Assembly (NCBI GenBank): GCA_963750295.1 | Contig: CAVVPY010000001.1 | Location: forward strand, 1,922,001 to 1,986,000 | Reading direction: 5' to 3' | Origin: CAVVPY01 sp963750295 | Lineage (GTDB): Bacteria; Actinomycetota; Actinomycetes; Mycobacteriales; Jatrophihabitantaceae | Length of the DNA stretch: 64,000 bases | In this document: in pieces, positions 46,201-53,742 of the stretch | How positions within the stretch are numbered: the stretch's first letter is position 1 | Layout: every line of letters begins with the position of its first letter | Notes under the pieces: generated by a model | Databases searched by the model: none | Seen by the model: the letters and a program-made list of their open reading frames with translations, nothing else | Told to the model about the DNA's origin: nothing | Translations under genes and position numbers: made by a program

Positions 46201-46448
46201 GCGAGGTCGTGCTCGCGACCAATCAGGCGCACCAGAAGCGCGACACGGACCTGCCGGCGATTCTCGTGCGGTGTGAGGCGTTGACGGTGTCGACGAATGT
46301 GGCCAAGGGCGGTCGACCGTCCGTCCAGTTGCTCGTCGACCCGAAGCGGGTGGCCGTGCTCGGGAACCTGACCGCGACCGGGATCGAGGTCAGTGGCAGC
46401 GCGCTCGGCCTGCCGTGGGAACCGCTCAACCTCGCCGGCGTGGTCTGA
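43290..46448 (+). CDS. Fibre-like protein: DUF6519 domain plus right-handed beta-helix
   Basis: The 1052-aa protein starts with a DUF6519 domain: MGADLSRVRFDAGRDHAGVV, then LQQGRLLLDADWNEQ and GRMYVDGLLAENHG. A Cys-rich linker (EECTCEGEGEGGCSDCTVC) at about 455-480 precedes a long parallel beta-helix (about 480-1040) with repeated GNxVxxxxxxGI-type rungs. Such proteins sit at the end of eCIS loci and are the best candidates for baseplate-attached fibres or surface-recognition proteins. ATG 43290 with GAGGGGGG upstream is preferred to GTG 43269. There is no carbohydrate-lyase active site that I can identify. Confidence 0.82.
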   Translation: MGADLSRVRFDAGRDHAGVVLQQGRLLLDADWNEQVAIVDRRLRAGAADLGSPGPKPGIAGVAVVPRTTPHGFELALAGGVLTIGRGRMYVDGLLAENHGTGAQVFEPLLAEPTGSVDTPYLKQPYWPTPDALPSAGTHLVYLDVWSREVTPLEAPDLVEPAVGVDTTARTQTVWQVRVHAPDTPGITCLTPDADIPGWAAVIAPSAGRLTTDTIPVTDTDDPCALPPTGGYRGLENQTYRVEIHDGGAPGTATFKWSRDNASVASAVVEVVSATTIRPASLGKDGVLRFSTGNWVEITDDVREFDQVAGEIRKIEVHDEDGTLTFTPALPADLVMTSAQAMQRHLRVRRWDQHGQILSATGTKLDNLDAAGSSGVITVPASGVAVVLESGLTARLTAPGGVFRTGDYWIFPARTNGVPFEAMTAAPPLGIHHHYARLGVATFPGSVTDCRTPWPEECTCEGEGEGGCSDCTVCVTPESHASGALTIQDAINAVVPTGGTVCLAVGTYQLDDTGVTIADATAVTLRGQGPKTLLLARGTGITVTRSTAVVLQDFAVIGARTSIVEADTTVLFTAQRLSLLVVAAADAPAAGITLTGIALQTTLRENLVLAPFGVRGGGQESLLLTGDLVIDANLLLCGSTGVSFEGRVAHLLRNAITGNTVLSTAVSGLHALGVIAPTGDLTIADNLVSTDNAGIEVGASGYAVRDNDVHGSADSRGAGITVGTGLFASLRGSTRITGNHVHDLGGIGISVIAQVADLEVTHNVVERTLEGIVMDGKATALSATVSDNLIRDVGAAEADTNAIAGIQVIGAVRADVESNTLAGIGAARTARDAAAGIVVLGCTESRVAGNSVNRVGFDEAPGRAIGIAVVGPMERTEVHGNSSRRSEVDVDQDPTSEWIGLLIGPLFDSQVGVHETVGTFTVVAGERSSFLVGGGAAFAAAAEDAAEKATVSDNIVTGGGRAPALRAVVRGEVVLATNQAHQKRDTDLPAILVRCEALTVSTNVAKGGRPSVQLLVDPKRVAVLGNLTATGIEVSGSALGLPWEPLNLAGVV

Positions 46449-46462
46449 GGGAAGGGACAGTC

Positions 46463-46972
46463 ATGGCAATCATCTTGGTGGACAACGAGAAGGATCTCGC
46501 GGCGGTCGCGGCGCGGGTGCTCACGGCCCGCGCCTCGAAGACAGCTCATGCCGACGCTGTCGCCGCCCTGCGCAGGGCCAACCCCGGAGTGGACGTCGAG
46601 AAGCTGCGCCCCGGCACGGTGCTCGTCGTCCCCGAGCTGACCGGCGGGCGGGTCGCGGTCGACGGAGCGCACGAGGGGACCTTGGCCGACATCACGGCTC
46701 GGGTCCGCGACGCCCTGGGGGAACTGGCGGCGGCCTTCGAGGAGCACGCCGCCGCGGACGCGGCCGACCGCGAGCACACCGCACGCACCCTGGCAGCAAC
46801 TGAGCTCAAGCGAGCCGCGTCGCGCGACCCCGACCTGCGCGCGCGGCTGAGCGAGCTGAACAAGACGCTCAAAGCCGAGGCGAAGGCGGCGGACGGCGAG
46901 ACCGAACGCTGGCATGCCTCGATCGAGCAATGGGACGCCGCCCTCGACGCCCTGCGCCCCACCGACCACTGA
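46463..46972 (+). CDS. LysM-like N-terminus plus coiled-coil protein closing the eCIS operon
   Basis: The 169-aa protein starts MAIILVDNEKDLAAVAARVL and has a LysM-like end to its first domain, LRRANPGVDVEKLRPGTVLV followed by VPEL. The remainder (75-165) is helical and Ala/Glu-rich, with heptad character. The start has a strong GGGAAGGGA site and lies 14 bp after the fibre-like gene. No function is assigned; it may package or tether the fibre. It ends the rightward run, and a weak CTGCG-GATT-CGCAG hairpin follows at 46973-46986. Confidence 0.7.
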   Translation: MAIILVDNEKDLAAVAARVLTARASKTAHADAVAALRRANPGVDVEKLRPGTVLVVPELTGGRVAVDGAHEGTLADITARVRDALGELAAAFEEHAAADAADREHTARTLAATELKRAASRDPDLRARLSELNKTLKAEAKAADGETERWHASIEQWDAALDALRPTDH

Positions 46973-47072
46973 CTGCGGATTCGCAGCTGCGCCTCGACCG
47001 GACAGATCGGCTCGAACGGTCCGTCGGCACCACGTGCTGGGTCCCGGCCGACGTCCATTACCATCCGACACC

Positions 47073-47423
47073 ATGACAAACGAGGCTAATTACGTCGAGA
47101 TCGGATCGCCGGACCCTGATGCTGCCAGCGAGTTCTACGGCACGCTCTTCGGCTGGAAGATCGCCGACTCCGATAGCTCTGCCCCGTACCGGATGATCGA
47201 CGGGGACCGTGGCGGGCTATGGGACACCTCGCAGCAGGGTGCACAGCACTGGGCGATCTTCTACGTCCAGGTCGACGATGTACGCACCGCGCTCGATCGC
47301 GCGCAGGAGCTGGGCGCGTCGGTGCAAGTGCCGTTCACCGACAACGGGCGGATCGAGTTCGCCCACCTCGCCGACCCGCAGGGAAATCGGTTCGGCATCT
47401 GGCGGCCCAAGCCCGGTTCGTAG
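47073..47423 (+). CDS. VOC-superfamily (glyoxalase/bleomycin-resistance-like) protein
   Basis: The 116-aa protein is a single VOC module pair, NYVEIGSPDPDAASEFYGTL, FGWKIADSD, WAIFYVQVDDVRTALDRAQE, LGASVQVPF and DPQGNRFGIWRPK. Such proteins bind metal and a small molecule, but this one shows no sign of substrate. ATG 47073 was taken. It stands 100 bp after the eCIS operon on the same strand and is probably independent. Confidence 0.85.
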   Translation: MTNEANYVEIGSPDPDAASEFYGTLFGWKIADSDSSAPYRMIDGDRGGLWDTSQQGAQHWAIFYVQVDDVRTALDRAQELGASVQVPFTDNGRIEFAHLADPQGNRFGIWRPKPGS

Positions 47424-47430
47424 TCGCCTG

Positions 47431-47931
47431 TCAGCGCGCGGCGAGCACCTGCTCGCGCAGGATGTCGGCGTGCCCGCAGTGCTGGGCAAGCTCACGCAGC
47501 ACGTGCAGATAGACCCAGCGAAGCGGCAGCGGTCCGCGTCGGTTGCCGTGCACCAGGTCGTCGAGCCCCATCGTTGCGGTGGCGCGCCGCGCGGCCTCGC
47601 AGGCCTCGTGGTGCGCCTGCTGCACGGTGGCGACGGTGTCGCCGTCCGCGAGGTCGAACGACTCGTCCGGCGTCGCGGGGATACCTATCTCGGCTCGCGA
47701 CCGGCAGGTGATGGCTTCGTCGAACCACACCTTCTCGACGAAGCGAGCATGCTTGACCAGACCCAGCAGGGTGGTCTTGGACGCGACGAGGGAGCGGCGC
47801 GCTTGCTCCTCGGTCAGTCCGTCAAGGCAGCTGTTGAGCGCAGTGCGGTGCTCGTCGAGGAACACTTCGAACTGGGCCCGGAACGGCTGGCGGAGGACGT
47901 CTTCGGCCAGCGTCGGCCCAGGGGTAGCCAC
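47431..47931 (-). CDS. DinB/DUF664-family protein (mycothiol-dependent transferase type)
   Basis: The 166-aa four-helix protein has the metal-binding histidines expected for DinB-like enzymes: LVKHARFVEKVWFDEA, VQQAHHEACEAARRAT and LRELAQHCGHADILREQV. The family in actinobacteria often uses mycothiol for detoxification or acts as an uncharacterised thiol transferase. I took GTG 47931 (VATPGPTLAEDV, ribosome site GAGAGG), because the longer frame to 48165 is low-complexity. It converges with the preceding VOC gene, 8 bp apart. Confidence 0.87.
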   Translation of the reverse strand: MATPGPTLAEDVLRQPFRAQFEVFLDEHRTALNSCLDGLTEEQARRSLVASKTTLLGLVKHARFVEKVWFDEAITCRSRAEIGIPATPDESFDLADGDTVATVQQAHHEACEAARRATATMGLDDLVHGNRRGPLPLRWVYLHVLRELAQHCGHADILREQVLAAR

Positions 47932-48104
47932 GCCCGTAAGCCTCTCAAGGCCGTCCGTGGGGAGCAACCGTGTTACCACGCGATCGGGCGTGACGGCGCG
48001 GCGCGATCGGGCGTGCCCTTGCCAGCCGAGGCCCTGCCGAGGAGCGTGGAGGACGTCCGGTGGCGCTCGCGAGGGGCACCGCCTCGACCCCACGGAGGTG
48101 GGCA

Positions 48105-48725
48105 GTGTTCGTCCGGTCCTCCACGATCCAGGCCGACACGTCAGTGCTCGACGACGGGATCGCACACGTCCGCGACACGGTCATGCCGGCGCTGTCGCAC
48201 ATCGCCGGGTTCGTCGGGCTGTCGCTGATGGTCAGCCGCGAGACCGGCCGGTGCATCGCCACCAGCGCCTGGCGATCCGAGCAGGCCATGCACGACAGCG
48301 CGCAGCGGGCGGGCGCGATCCGCGACGGCGCAGCACAGTCGTTCGGCGGCACCGCCGAGATCGAGGAATGGGAGGTTGCCGTGTTGCATCGCGCCCACCA
48401 CGCGCGGCCCGGTACCTGCCTGCGCGCCACCTGGACGAAGACCGACCCCGGGCGAATTGACGAGGCGATGGAGCTGTTCAAGTTCACCACGCTCGCCCGG
48501 ATCGAGGATCTGCCCGGCTTCTGCAGCGCCAGTCTGCTCGTCCGGCGCGGCGAGGGACGGGCGGTCGTGACCGTCGCCTACGACAACCGGGACGCGCTGG
48601 AACTGAGCCGGCAGCCGGGAAGCGCGGTGCGCGACGACGCCGCCCGCGAGGCGGACGTGGAAGTCCTGGACGTGGCCGAGTTCGATCTCGAGGTGGCGCA
48701 CCTGCACGTTCCAGAGACCGTCTGA
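48105..48725 (+). CDS. Dimeric alpha-beta barrel (ABM-like) tandem protein
   Basis: A 206-aa protein with two ABM-like halves. The first carries SHIAGFVGLSLMVSRETGRC and ATSAWRSEQAMHDSAQRAGA. The second has IEDLPGFCSASLLVRRGEGR and VTVAYDNRDALELSRQPG. Each half resembles the roughly 100-residue antibiotic-biosynthesis-monooxygenase fold used by heme-degrading or quinone-modifying enzymes. GTG 48105 follows a strong GGAGG, so the 221-residue frame from 48060 was rejected. The enzymatic role is unknown. Confidence 0.7.
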   Translation: MFVRSSTIQADTSVLDDGIAHVRDTVMPALSHIAGFVGLSLMVSRETGRCIATSAWRSEQAMHDSAQRAGAIRDGAAQSFGGTAEIEEWEVAVLHRAHHARPGTCLRATWTKTDPGRIDEAMELFKFTTLARIEDLPGFCSASLLVRRGEGRAVVTVAYDNRDALELSRQPGSAVRDDAAREADVEVLDVAEFDLEVAHLHVPETV

Positions 48726-48733
48726 GGGCCGGG

Positions 48734-49516
48734 CTACGAGTCGAGCCGGTAGTCGGCCGCGCGGTCGACGTGGTCGTAGACGGCCATGCCGATCGGTCGC
48801 CGCTGCTCCTCCGCGAGGTGGCCGAGCAGTCCGGCGGTGCGGGCCAGCAGGGCGAACCCGCGCAACATGTCGACCGCGAACCCGAGATCGGCCAGTGCCG
48901 CCCCGCAGACCCCAGCGCCGTTGAGCGGGAGCGTCCGCCCGAGAATCGCCGGATGGACGCGGCCGATGGCCTCGAACAGCCGCAGGTGCGGGCCGTAGCG
49001 GTCGGCCTCCATGGCGATCCGGATGATCACCGGCGTGCGCGGGTCGCCGTTCTTGTGCACGGGGTGACCCAGGCCGGGAATCGTGCGTCGCGCGGCCCGC
49101 GCGGCGGACACCACCGTCCTCGCCAGCTCGTCGAACGCGGCGTCGTCGGCCGGGGGCGGCCCCGGGTGCGCGCCGAGCGCCTCGGCGAGCATCCGCCCGC
49201 AGTCCTCGGTCGTGCCGAGGAAGCGGGACCCGCCGCCGAGCAGCCCCGCCGCGAGCGCGCCCTGGATCGATTCGGGGGCGCCGGTCAGCGTCAGCCGGGC
49301 GGCGATCGCCGACGGGGTGAGCCCGTGGTCGGCGAGCGCGACGAGGACAGTCTCGAACACCCGCAGGTCGCCGGGGTTCGGGCGGCGCTGGGCCACCAGC
49401 CAGAAGGCGAGTTCGCCGAACCCGACCTGGCCCATCAACTCACCGGCCAGGTCGTGCCCGAGCACGGTAATCGAGTCTTCGTCGGACCGGCCGATCGACG
49501 TGGGGTACCCGCTCAC
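48734..49516 (-). CDS. Citryl-CoA lyase/citrate-synthase-like protein
   Basis: The 260-aa protein is a truncated citrate-synthase fold of the citryl-CoA lyase type. It has RTIPGLGHPVHKNGDPRTPV, MEADRYGPHLRLFEAIGRVH and LPLNGAGVCGAALADLGFAV. It would cleave citryl-CoA or a related 3-hydroxy-3-carboxyacyl-CoA to acetyl-CoA and an oxo acid, or run the reverse reaction. Its GTG (49516, site GAGGAGCG) overlaps the stop of an acyl-CoA synthetase by GTGA. The two probably act in sequence; the true substrate is unknown. Confidence 0.83.
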   Translation of the reverse strand: MSGYPTSIGRSDEDSITVLGHDLAGELMGQVGFGELAFWLVAQRRPNPGDLRVFETVLVALADHGLTPSAIAARLTLTGAPESIQGALAAGLLGGGSRFLGTTEDCGRMLAEALGAHPGPPPADDAAFDELARTVVSAARAARRTIPGLGHPVHKNGDPRTPVIIRIAMEADRYGPHLRLFEAIGRVHPAILGRTLPLNGAGVCGAALADLGFAVDMLRGFALLARTAGLLGHLAEEQRRPIGMAVYDHVDRAADYRLDS

Positions 49517-51009
49517 GTGCTCGCTCCTCGTTCGGCGTCGTATTCCCCGGCCGGGTGACCGGTCGGCAGCTGGTGCTTGGCGACTCGCTGGGTGGGAGTG
49601 CGTGGCAGCTCGTCCACCTGTTGCCAGTAGCGCGGCACCTTGAATGCTGCCAGCCGCTCGGCTGCCCAAGTCCGGAGTGCGTCGAAGTCGGCCGGCCCGG
49701 CGGTGACGACGAAGGCCTTGATCTCGTCCTCCGACAGCTCGGACGGGACGCCGACCACCGCACACTCGAGGACTGACGGGTGCGCCGCCACCGCCTCTTC
49801 CACCTCGAGCGGTGACAGGTTCTCACCCCGCCTGCGCAGCACGTCCTTCAGACGCGAGACGAAGGTGAACACACCGTCGGCGTCGCGAGTCACGAGGTCG
49901 CCCGTACTCAGCCAGCCATCGGAGCTGATCGCGGCCGCGGTCTCGTCGGGCATGTTCCAGTACCCCGGCGTCACGGCCGGATTACGCAGCAGCAGCTCAC
50001 CCCGCTCGGCCTCGTGGCCCTGTTCGTCCACGACTCGCGCTTCGTTGACGGCCCCGAGGACGGGGTGCTGGCGCACCGTGCCGAGCGTGCCGAACAGGCG
50101 GGTCCCCCGCGGCCAGATCAACCCGTACGGGCTCTCGGACATCGCGTAACCGATCACGAGCCGCAGGCCGAAGCGACGCTCGATCTGCAGCTGTCGCTCA
50201 CGATCCGGGGCCGGTGCCGTGTAGCAGAGCCGAAGCGGGGTGTCGGCGTCGTCGGGCCGCTCGGGACGGCGCATCAGGATCTCGATCATCGCGCCGATCG
50301 CGTTGAACTCGGTCGCGCCGTGGCGCCGGGCTGAGTCGAGGAACCCGCTGGCCGAGAAGCGTGGCAGCAGCACGAGGCCTGCGCCGCAGGCCAGCGAACC
50401 GAGCGTCGAATACGCCTGGGCGTTGATGTGGAACAGCGGCAACGACGTCATCAACCGGTCGGCCGAGGTCAGCTCCATCCAGTACGGGAAGCCCTCACCG
50501 GCCATCACGTACGCCCGGTGCGTCTGCGCAACCAGCTTCGAGCGCCCGGTCGTACCCGACGTGGGGATCAGGCACGCGACGTCGTCGACCTGCGCCGCGT
50601 CGGTGGGCAGCTCACCGGGTTCGCCGCACAAGTCGTCGACGTCGACCAGCCGGGCTGTTGTCGCGCTGCCGATCACCGACCAGAGCGACTGGTCGGTGAT
50701 CACGATCTTCGGTTGCGTCTGATCGAGCAGGCCGGCGAACTCGGGTGGGCTCGACGCGGGATTCATCGGTGCCGCGATCGCGCCGAGCGACATGATCGCC
50801 AGCCAGGCAAGCAGATACGGCGCGGTCGTCCGCGCGGTGAGCGCGACCAGATCGCCGTGGTCGACGCCGTGCGCACGCAGCGCGGCGGCTCGCGCGCCGA
50901 CCGCCTGCGCCGCTGCCGCGAAGCTCAGTTCCGTGTCATCGGTGCTCAGCCAGGTGCCGTCCGGGTCACGGGCAGCCGCGTCCGCCAGCAGTTGCGGGAT
51001 GGTGCGCAA
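49513..51009 (-). CDS. Acyl-CoA synthetase (AMP-binding superfamily)
   Basis: The 498-aa protein has the adenylation-domain motifs: CLIPTSGTTGRSKLVAQTH (P-loop), VIGYAMSESPYGL, DGWLSTGDLVTRDADG and RLKDVLRRRGENLSPLEVEE. The terminal segment includes PRTPTQRVAKHQLP with the catalytic lysine. I chose TTG 51009 (LRTIPQLLADAAARDPDG), 10 bp after the VOC stop; the frame running to 51159 lies inside the neighbouring gene. It would activate a carboxylic acid to an acyl-CoA. It is the third gene of a TetR-VOC-synthetase-lyase run. Confidence 0.9.
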   Translation of the reverse strand: MRTIPQLLADAAARDPDGTWLSTDDTELSFAAAAQAVGARAAALRAHGVDHGDLVALTARTTAPYLLAWLAIMSLGAIAAPMNPASSPPEFAGLLDQTQPKIVITDQSLWSVIGSATTARLVDVDDLCGEPGELPTDAAQVDDVACLIPTSGTTGRSKLVAQTHRAYVMAGEGFPYWMELTSADRLMTSLPLFHINAQAYSTLGSLACGAGLVLLPRFSASGFLDSARRHGATEFNAIGAMIEILMRRPERPDDADTPLRLCYTAPAPDRERQLQIERRFGLRLVIGYAMSESPYGLIWPRGTRLFGTLGTVRQHPVLGAVNEARVVDEQGHEAERGELLLRNPAVTPGYWNMPDETAAAISSDGWLSTGDLVTRDADGVFTFVSRLKDVLRRRGENLSPLEVEEAVAAHPSVLECAVVGVPSELSEDEIKAFVVTAGPADFDALRTWAAERLAAFKVPRYWQQVDELPRTPTQRVAKHQLPTGHPAGEYDAERGAST

Positions 51010-51019
51010 GACCCGCTGG

Positions 51020-51616
51020 TCAGACGTCGGTGCGGTAGATGTCCTCGATGACCCCGTCGACGAGTCGCGTGGATACCGTGTGCTCCAGCGCGCCGGTGGC
51101 ACGGAGTTCCTTGACGGCAGGGACGGGGTCCGGATCGGCGAACAGTCGCTCGTCGGCATAGTCGGCGGGCCGTCCGGTCGCGTCGAGCGTCCACCATGAC
51201 GCCTCGAGCGCCATCCCGTTCGGATCGCTGAAGTAGATCGAGCGGATGAAGCCGTGGTCGACGACGTCGGTGACCTCGCAGTCGTGGCTCTTGAGCCGGT
51301 CCCGCAACCGCAGCAGCGCCTCCTCGTCCGGCAGGTTCAGCGAGAGGTGATCGAACTGGGACGCCTTGTCGTAGGGCACGCCGGCCGGCTTCGCGTACAT
51401 GTCCAGGTGCTGGCCGAGGTATTCGAAGAACGCGATCGTGTTACCGGTGCCGATGTCGAAGAAGTAGTGCCGGAACGCGGGCGTGGCGATCGTCGCGACC
51501 AGCCGTGCGCCGAGCACGCCGTGCCAGAACCGGACGGTGCCGTCCATGTCGGGGGTGACCAGGGCGAGGTGATTGACTCCTCGCCAGTACACGGGTTCGG
51601 GGGCGGTCGATGTCAT
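51020..51616 (-). CDS. VOC-family protein, extradiol-dioxygenase-like
   Basis: The 198-aa protein has two VOC modules with the expected metal ligands: NHLALVTPDMDGTVRFW (His16), FDHLSLNLPDEEALLRL and NGMALEASWW (Glu). This His-His-Glu set is shared by extradiol ring-cleavage dioxygenases and glyoxalases. ATGA overlap links it to the TetR regulator upstream. The context of an acyl-CoA ligase and a lyase suggests a catabolic dioxygenase or isomerase. Confidence 0.82.
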   Translation of the reverse strand: MTSTAPEPVYWRGVNHLALVTPDMDGTVRFWHGVLGARLVATIATPAFRHYFFDIGTGNTIAFFEYLGQHLDMYAKPAGVPYDKASQFDHLSLNLPDEEALLRLRDRLKSHDCEVTDVVDHGFIRSIYFSDPNGMALEASWWTLDATGRPADYADERLFADPDPVPAVKELRATGALEHTVSTRLVDGVIEDIYRTDV

Positions 51617-52245
51617 GACTCGAACCTACGCGCGTCGCCGTCCGCGAGAAAGGCTGCCGGGCGCACGGCGCTGTCGAGAAGCGGGCCGAGTTCGCGGCTG
51701 GCGACCTGCAACGGGGCAACGCTGTGTTCGGCCCGCGCGAGCAGGATCGCCCCTTCGAGCGTGCTGATCATCAGGGTGGCCAGGGTGGTCGACCGGCGCC
51801 GCGGGACGCCCATGTCCACGAGCGCGGCGGCGATGGGTCGGCGCCAGTCGGCGAAGGCGACCGCCGCGGCTGAGCGCGTCGACTCGGCGGCCTCGGCCCA
51901 GTCGATCGTCGCCGCAGCGATCGGGCACCCGGCACCGAAGCCGCGCGAGCGGTAGTCGTCGATCCACCCGCGGACCATCGCGGCGAACAGCTTGCTCGGG
52001 GTGGGGTCCTTCAGCCGCGCCACGAGACGGTCGACCTGGCGGCTCGCGTGGCGGCCGCCCCAGGCGACCGCCTCGTCGACGAGTTGCTGCTTCCCGCCCG
52101 GGAAGTAGTGCTGCAGGGATCCGCGCGGCGCCTGCGCGTCCGCCACCACGTCGCGCAGCCCGGTCGCCGCGACGCCGTCCCGGCGGATCAACTGGGCCGC
52201 GCTGAACACCATCCGCTCGCGCGGGCCGTAGTCGGCTGTCGCCAT
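51613..52245 (-). CDS. TetR-family transcriptional regulator
   Basis: The 210-aa protein has an N-terminal HTH of the TetR type: MVFSAAQLIRRDGVAATGLR, DVVADAQAPRGSLQHYFPGG and KQQLVDEAVAWG. The C-terminal half is helical ligand-binding sequence. It is the first gene of the VOC-synthetase-lyase operon and overlaps the VOC gene by ATGA, so it probably regulates that operon. The gene starts with ATG at 52245; the GNAT gene ends 15 bp further upstream on the same strand. Confidence 0.92.
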   Translation of the reverse strand: MATADYGPRERMVFSAAQLIRRDGVAATGLRDVVADAQAPRGSLQHYFPGGKQQLVDEAVAWGGRHASRQVDRLVARLKDPTPSKLFAAMVRGWIDDYRSRGFGAGCPIAAATIDWAEAAESTRSAAAVAFADWRRPIAAALVDMGVPRRRSTTLATLMISTLEGAILLARAEHSVAPLQVASRELGPLLDSAVRPAAFLADGDARRFES

Positions 52246-52259
52246 TGTGCGGCCTCCCC

Positions 52260-52805
52260 CTACAACCGGTAGGTGCTGATGATGCTGTCGCCCGTACGGT
52301 ACGTGCGCTCCCGTTCGAGCGGGCTGAGCGCGTCGAGCAGCGCCGTCCGCCCGGGCAGGACGCTCGCCACGATGCGGGCGACGCCGCGCTGCCGGGCGCG
52401 CGCGAGAAGGACGCCGACCATGGCCGTGCCCACACCGCGCCGCTGCTCATCGTCGACGACGAACACGCCGAGTTCGGGGACGTCCGGGCCGGCCGCGGAA
52501 CCTGCGGCGAGGCTGGCCAACCCGGCCAGCCGTCCGTCGACCCGGTGCCGCGCCACGACCGCGTCGTGCACCTCGGGCACGTTGGCCAGGACGTCGGTCA
52601 GGTAGCGGCGCGGGTAGTCACGGCGCGGGCCGAAGAAGCGCAGCCTGATCGTCTCGGCCGAACAGCGGGCGAACAGGTCTTCGAGCGCCGCGCGGTCAAT
52701 TGGCCGGGCCAGGTCGATGTACCAATCGCCGACCACGACCGGCGTCATCCCGGCTCGGGCCGGGACGACCGGTTGGTCAGCGATCCGTGTTATGACGGTT
52801 GTCAT
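52260..52805 (-). CDS. GNAT-family N-acetyltransferase
   Basis: The protein is 181 aa from ATG 52805, or 162 aa from ATG 52748. It has the GNAT pattern: IDRAALEDLFARCSAETIRL, VPELGVFVVDDEQRRGVGTA (acetyl-CoA-binding R/Q-x-x-G-x-G/A) and MVGVLLARARQRGVARIVAS. The upstream ATG lies in the first of two palindromes, so the shorter start may be the real one with the palindromes in its promoter. The same strand continues to the TetR gene 15 bp downstream. The acetylated substrate is unknown. Confidence 0.83.
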   Translation of the reverse strand: MTTVITRIADQPVVPARAGMTPVVVGDWYIDLARPIDRAALEDLFARCSAETIRLRFFGPRRDYPRRYLTDVLANVPEVHDAVVARHRVDGRLAGLASLAAGSAAGPDVPELGVFVVDDEQRRGVGTAMVGVLLARARQRGVARIVASVLPGRTALLDALSPLERERTYRTGDSIISTYRL

Positions 52806-52832
52806 ATTGCCTACTTTATGACAACCGTCATA
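52791..52832. promoter_or_regulatory. Pair of palindromic operator-like sites upstream of the GNAT gene
   Basis: Two 16-bp elements, TATGACGGTTGTCATA (52791-52806) and TATGACAACCGTCATA (52817-52832), are exact reverse complements of each other. Each is also an internal palindrome with arms TATGAC/GTCATA around four bases. Centres are 26 bp apart, about two and a half helical turns. They lie in the GNAT/methyltransferase divergent region. This is the form of paired dimer operators of TetR- or MarR-like regulators. The binding protein is unknown; the nearby TetR is a candidate. Confidence 0.75.
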
Positions 52833-52956
52833 GCCTCCGCAACCGATCAGTGGCGTACGGAACAGCGAATCTCTCGAGTCGCGGTTCCCCAATAGTTCGC
52901 TCGACCACGTGAGATTCCGGGGTGTGTCGATGACCGGATTGGCCTAGATTCGCACA

Positions 52957-53724
52957 ATGAGCTTCAACGTCGCGGCGGACGCGTACACCCGGTTCATGGG
53001 TCGCTGGTCAGAGCCGCTCGCAGCAGAGTTCGTGACACTGCTCGACATCCAGCCGGGCCAGCGGGTCCTGGACGTGGGGTGCGGGCCGGGCGCGCTCACC
53101 GCACGACTTGTCGACCGGCTGGGCGCGGCCGCGGTGTCTGCGTGTGACCCGTCCGAGCCGTTCGTCGCAGCAGCCCGCGAGCGCTTCCCCGAGGCCGACG
53201 TCCGCAGCGCGGCTGCCGAGCGGCTGCCCTACGACGACGACACCTTCGACGTCGCCGCCGCGCAACTCGTCGTGCACTTCATGCGTGACCCGGTGGGCGG
53301 CCTGACCGAGATGGCCCGGGTCACCCGTCCTGGTGGTCTGATCGGGGCGACGGTGTGGGACCACGCCGGCCACGGCGGTCCGCTGTCGGCTTTCTGGCGG
53401 GCGGTGAACGAGCTCGATCCGGACGCGCACGACGAATCAGGGCTCGCCGGTGCCCGGCAGGGTCACCTCACGGAGTTGTTCGAACGCGCCGGGCTGCAGC
53501 AGGTGCAGGCCACCTCGCTCACGGTCCGGATCACCTGCGCCACGTTCGAGGACTGGTGGGAGCCGTTCACCCTCGGCGTCGGCCCGGCCGGGGCGTACGT
53601 GACCGGTCTCGACGACCAGCGCCGCGACGCCCTGAAGGCCCACTGCGCGCAGATGTTCCCGCCGGCGCCGTTCGAGCTCTCCGCCTCGTCGTGGACCGCG
53701 CTCGGGCGGGTCGCGCAGCCCTGA
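52957..53724 (+). CDS. SAM-dependent class I methyltransferase
   Basis: The 255-aa protein has motif I VLDVGCGPGALTARL and the acidic ribose-binding position SACDPSEPF. Further motifs include ERLPYDDDTFDVAAAQLVVH and MARVTRPGGLIGATVWDH, the Methyltransf_11 layout. It has no extra domain. The substrate is not shown by the sequence; its best context is the divergent GNAT gene, with which it shares the operator region. It begins at ATG 52957. Confidence 0.9.
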   Translation: MSFNVAADAYTRFMGRWSEPLAAEFVTLLDIQPGQRVLDVGCGPGALTARLVDRLGAAAVSACDPSEPFVAAARERFPEADVRSAAAERLPYDDDTFDVAAAQLVVHFMRDPVGGLTEMARVTRPGGLIGATVWDHAGHGGPLSAFWRAVNELDPDAHDESGLAGARQGHLTELFERAGLQQVQATSLTVRITCATFEDWWEPFTLGVGPAGAYVTGLDDQRRDALKAHCAQMFPPAPFELSASSWTALGRVAQP

Positions 53725-53742
53725 CCCCGCCGGGCGGCGGCC

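Noticed and set aside
47979..48015. Two direct copies of CGCGATCGGGCGTG
   Set aside because: They are only 14 bp in a short non-coding leader, not flanked by genes of mobile elements, and could be chance at this GC content.
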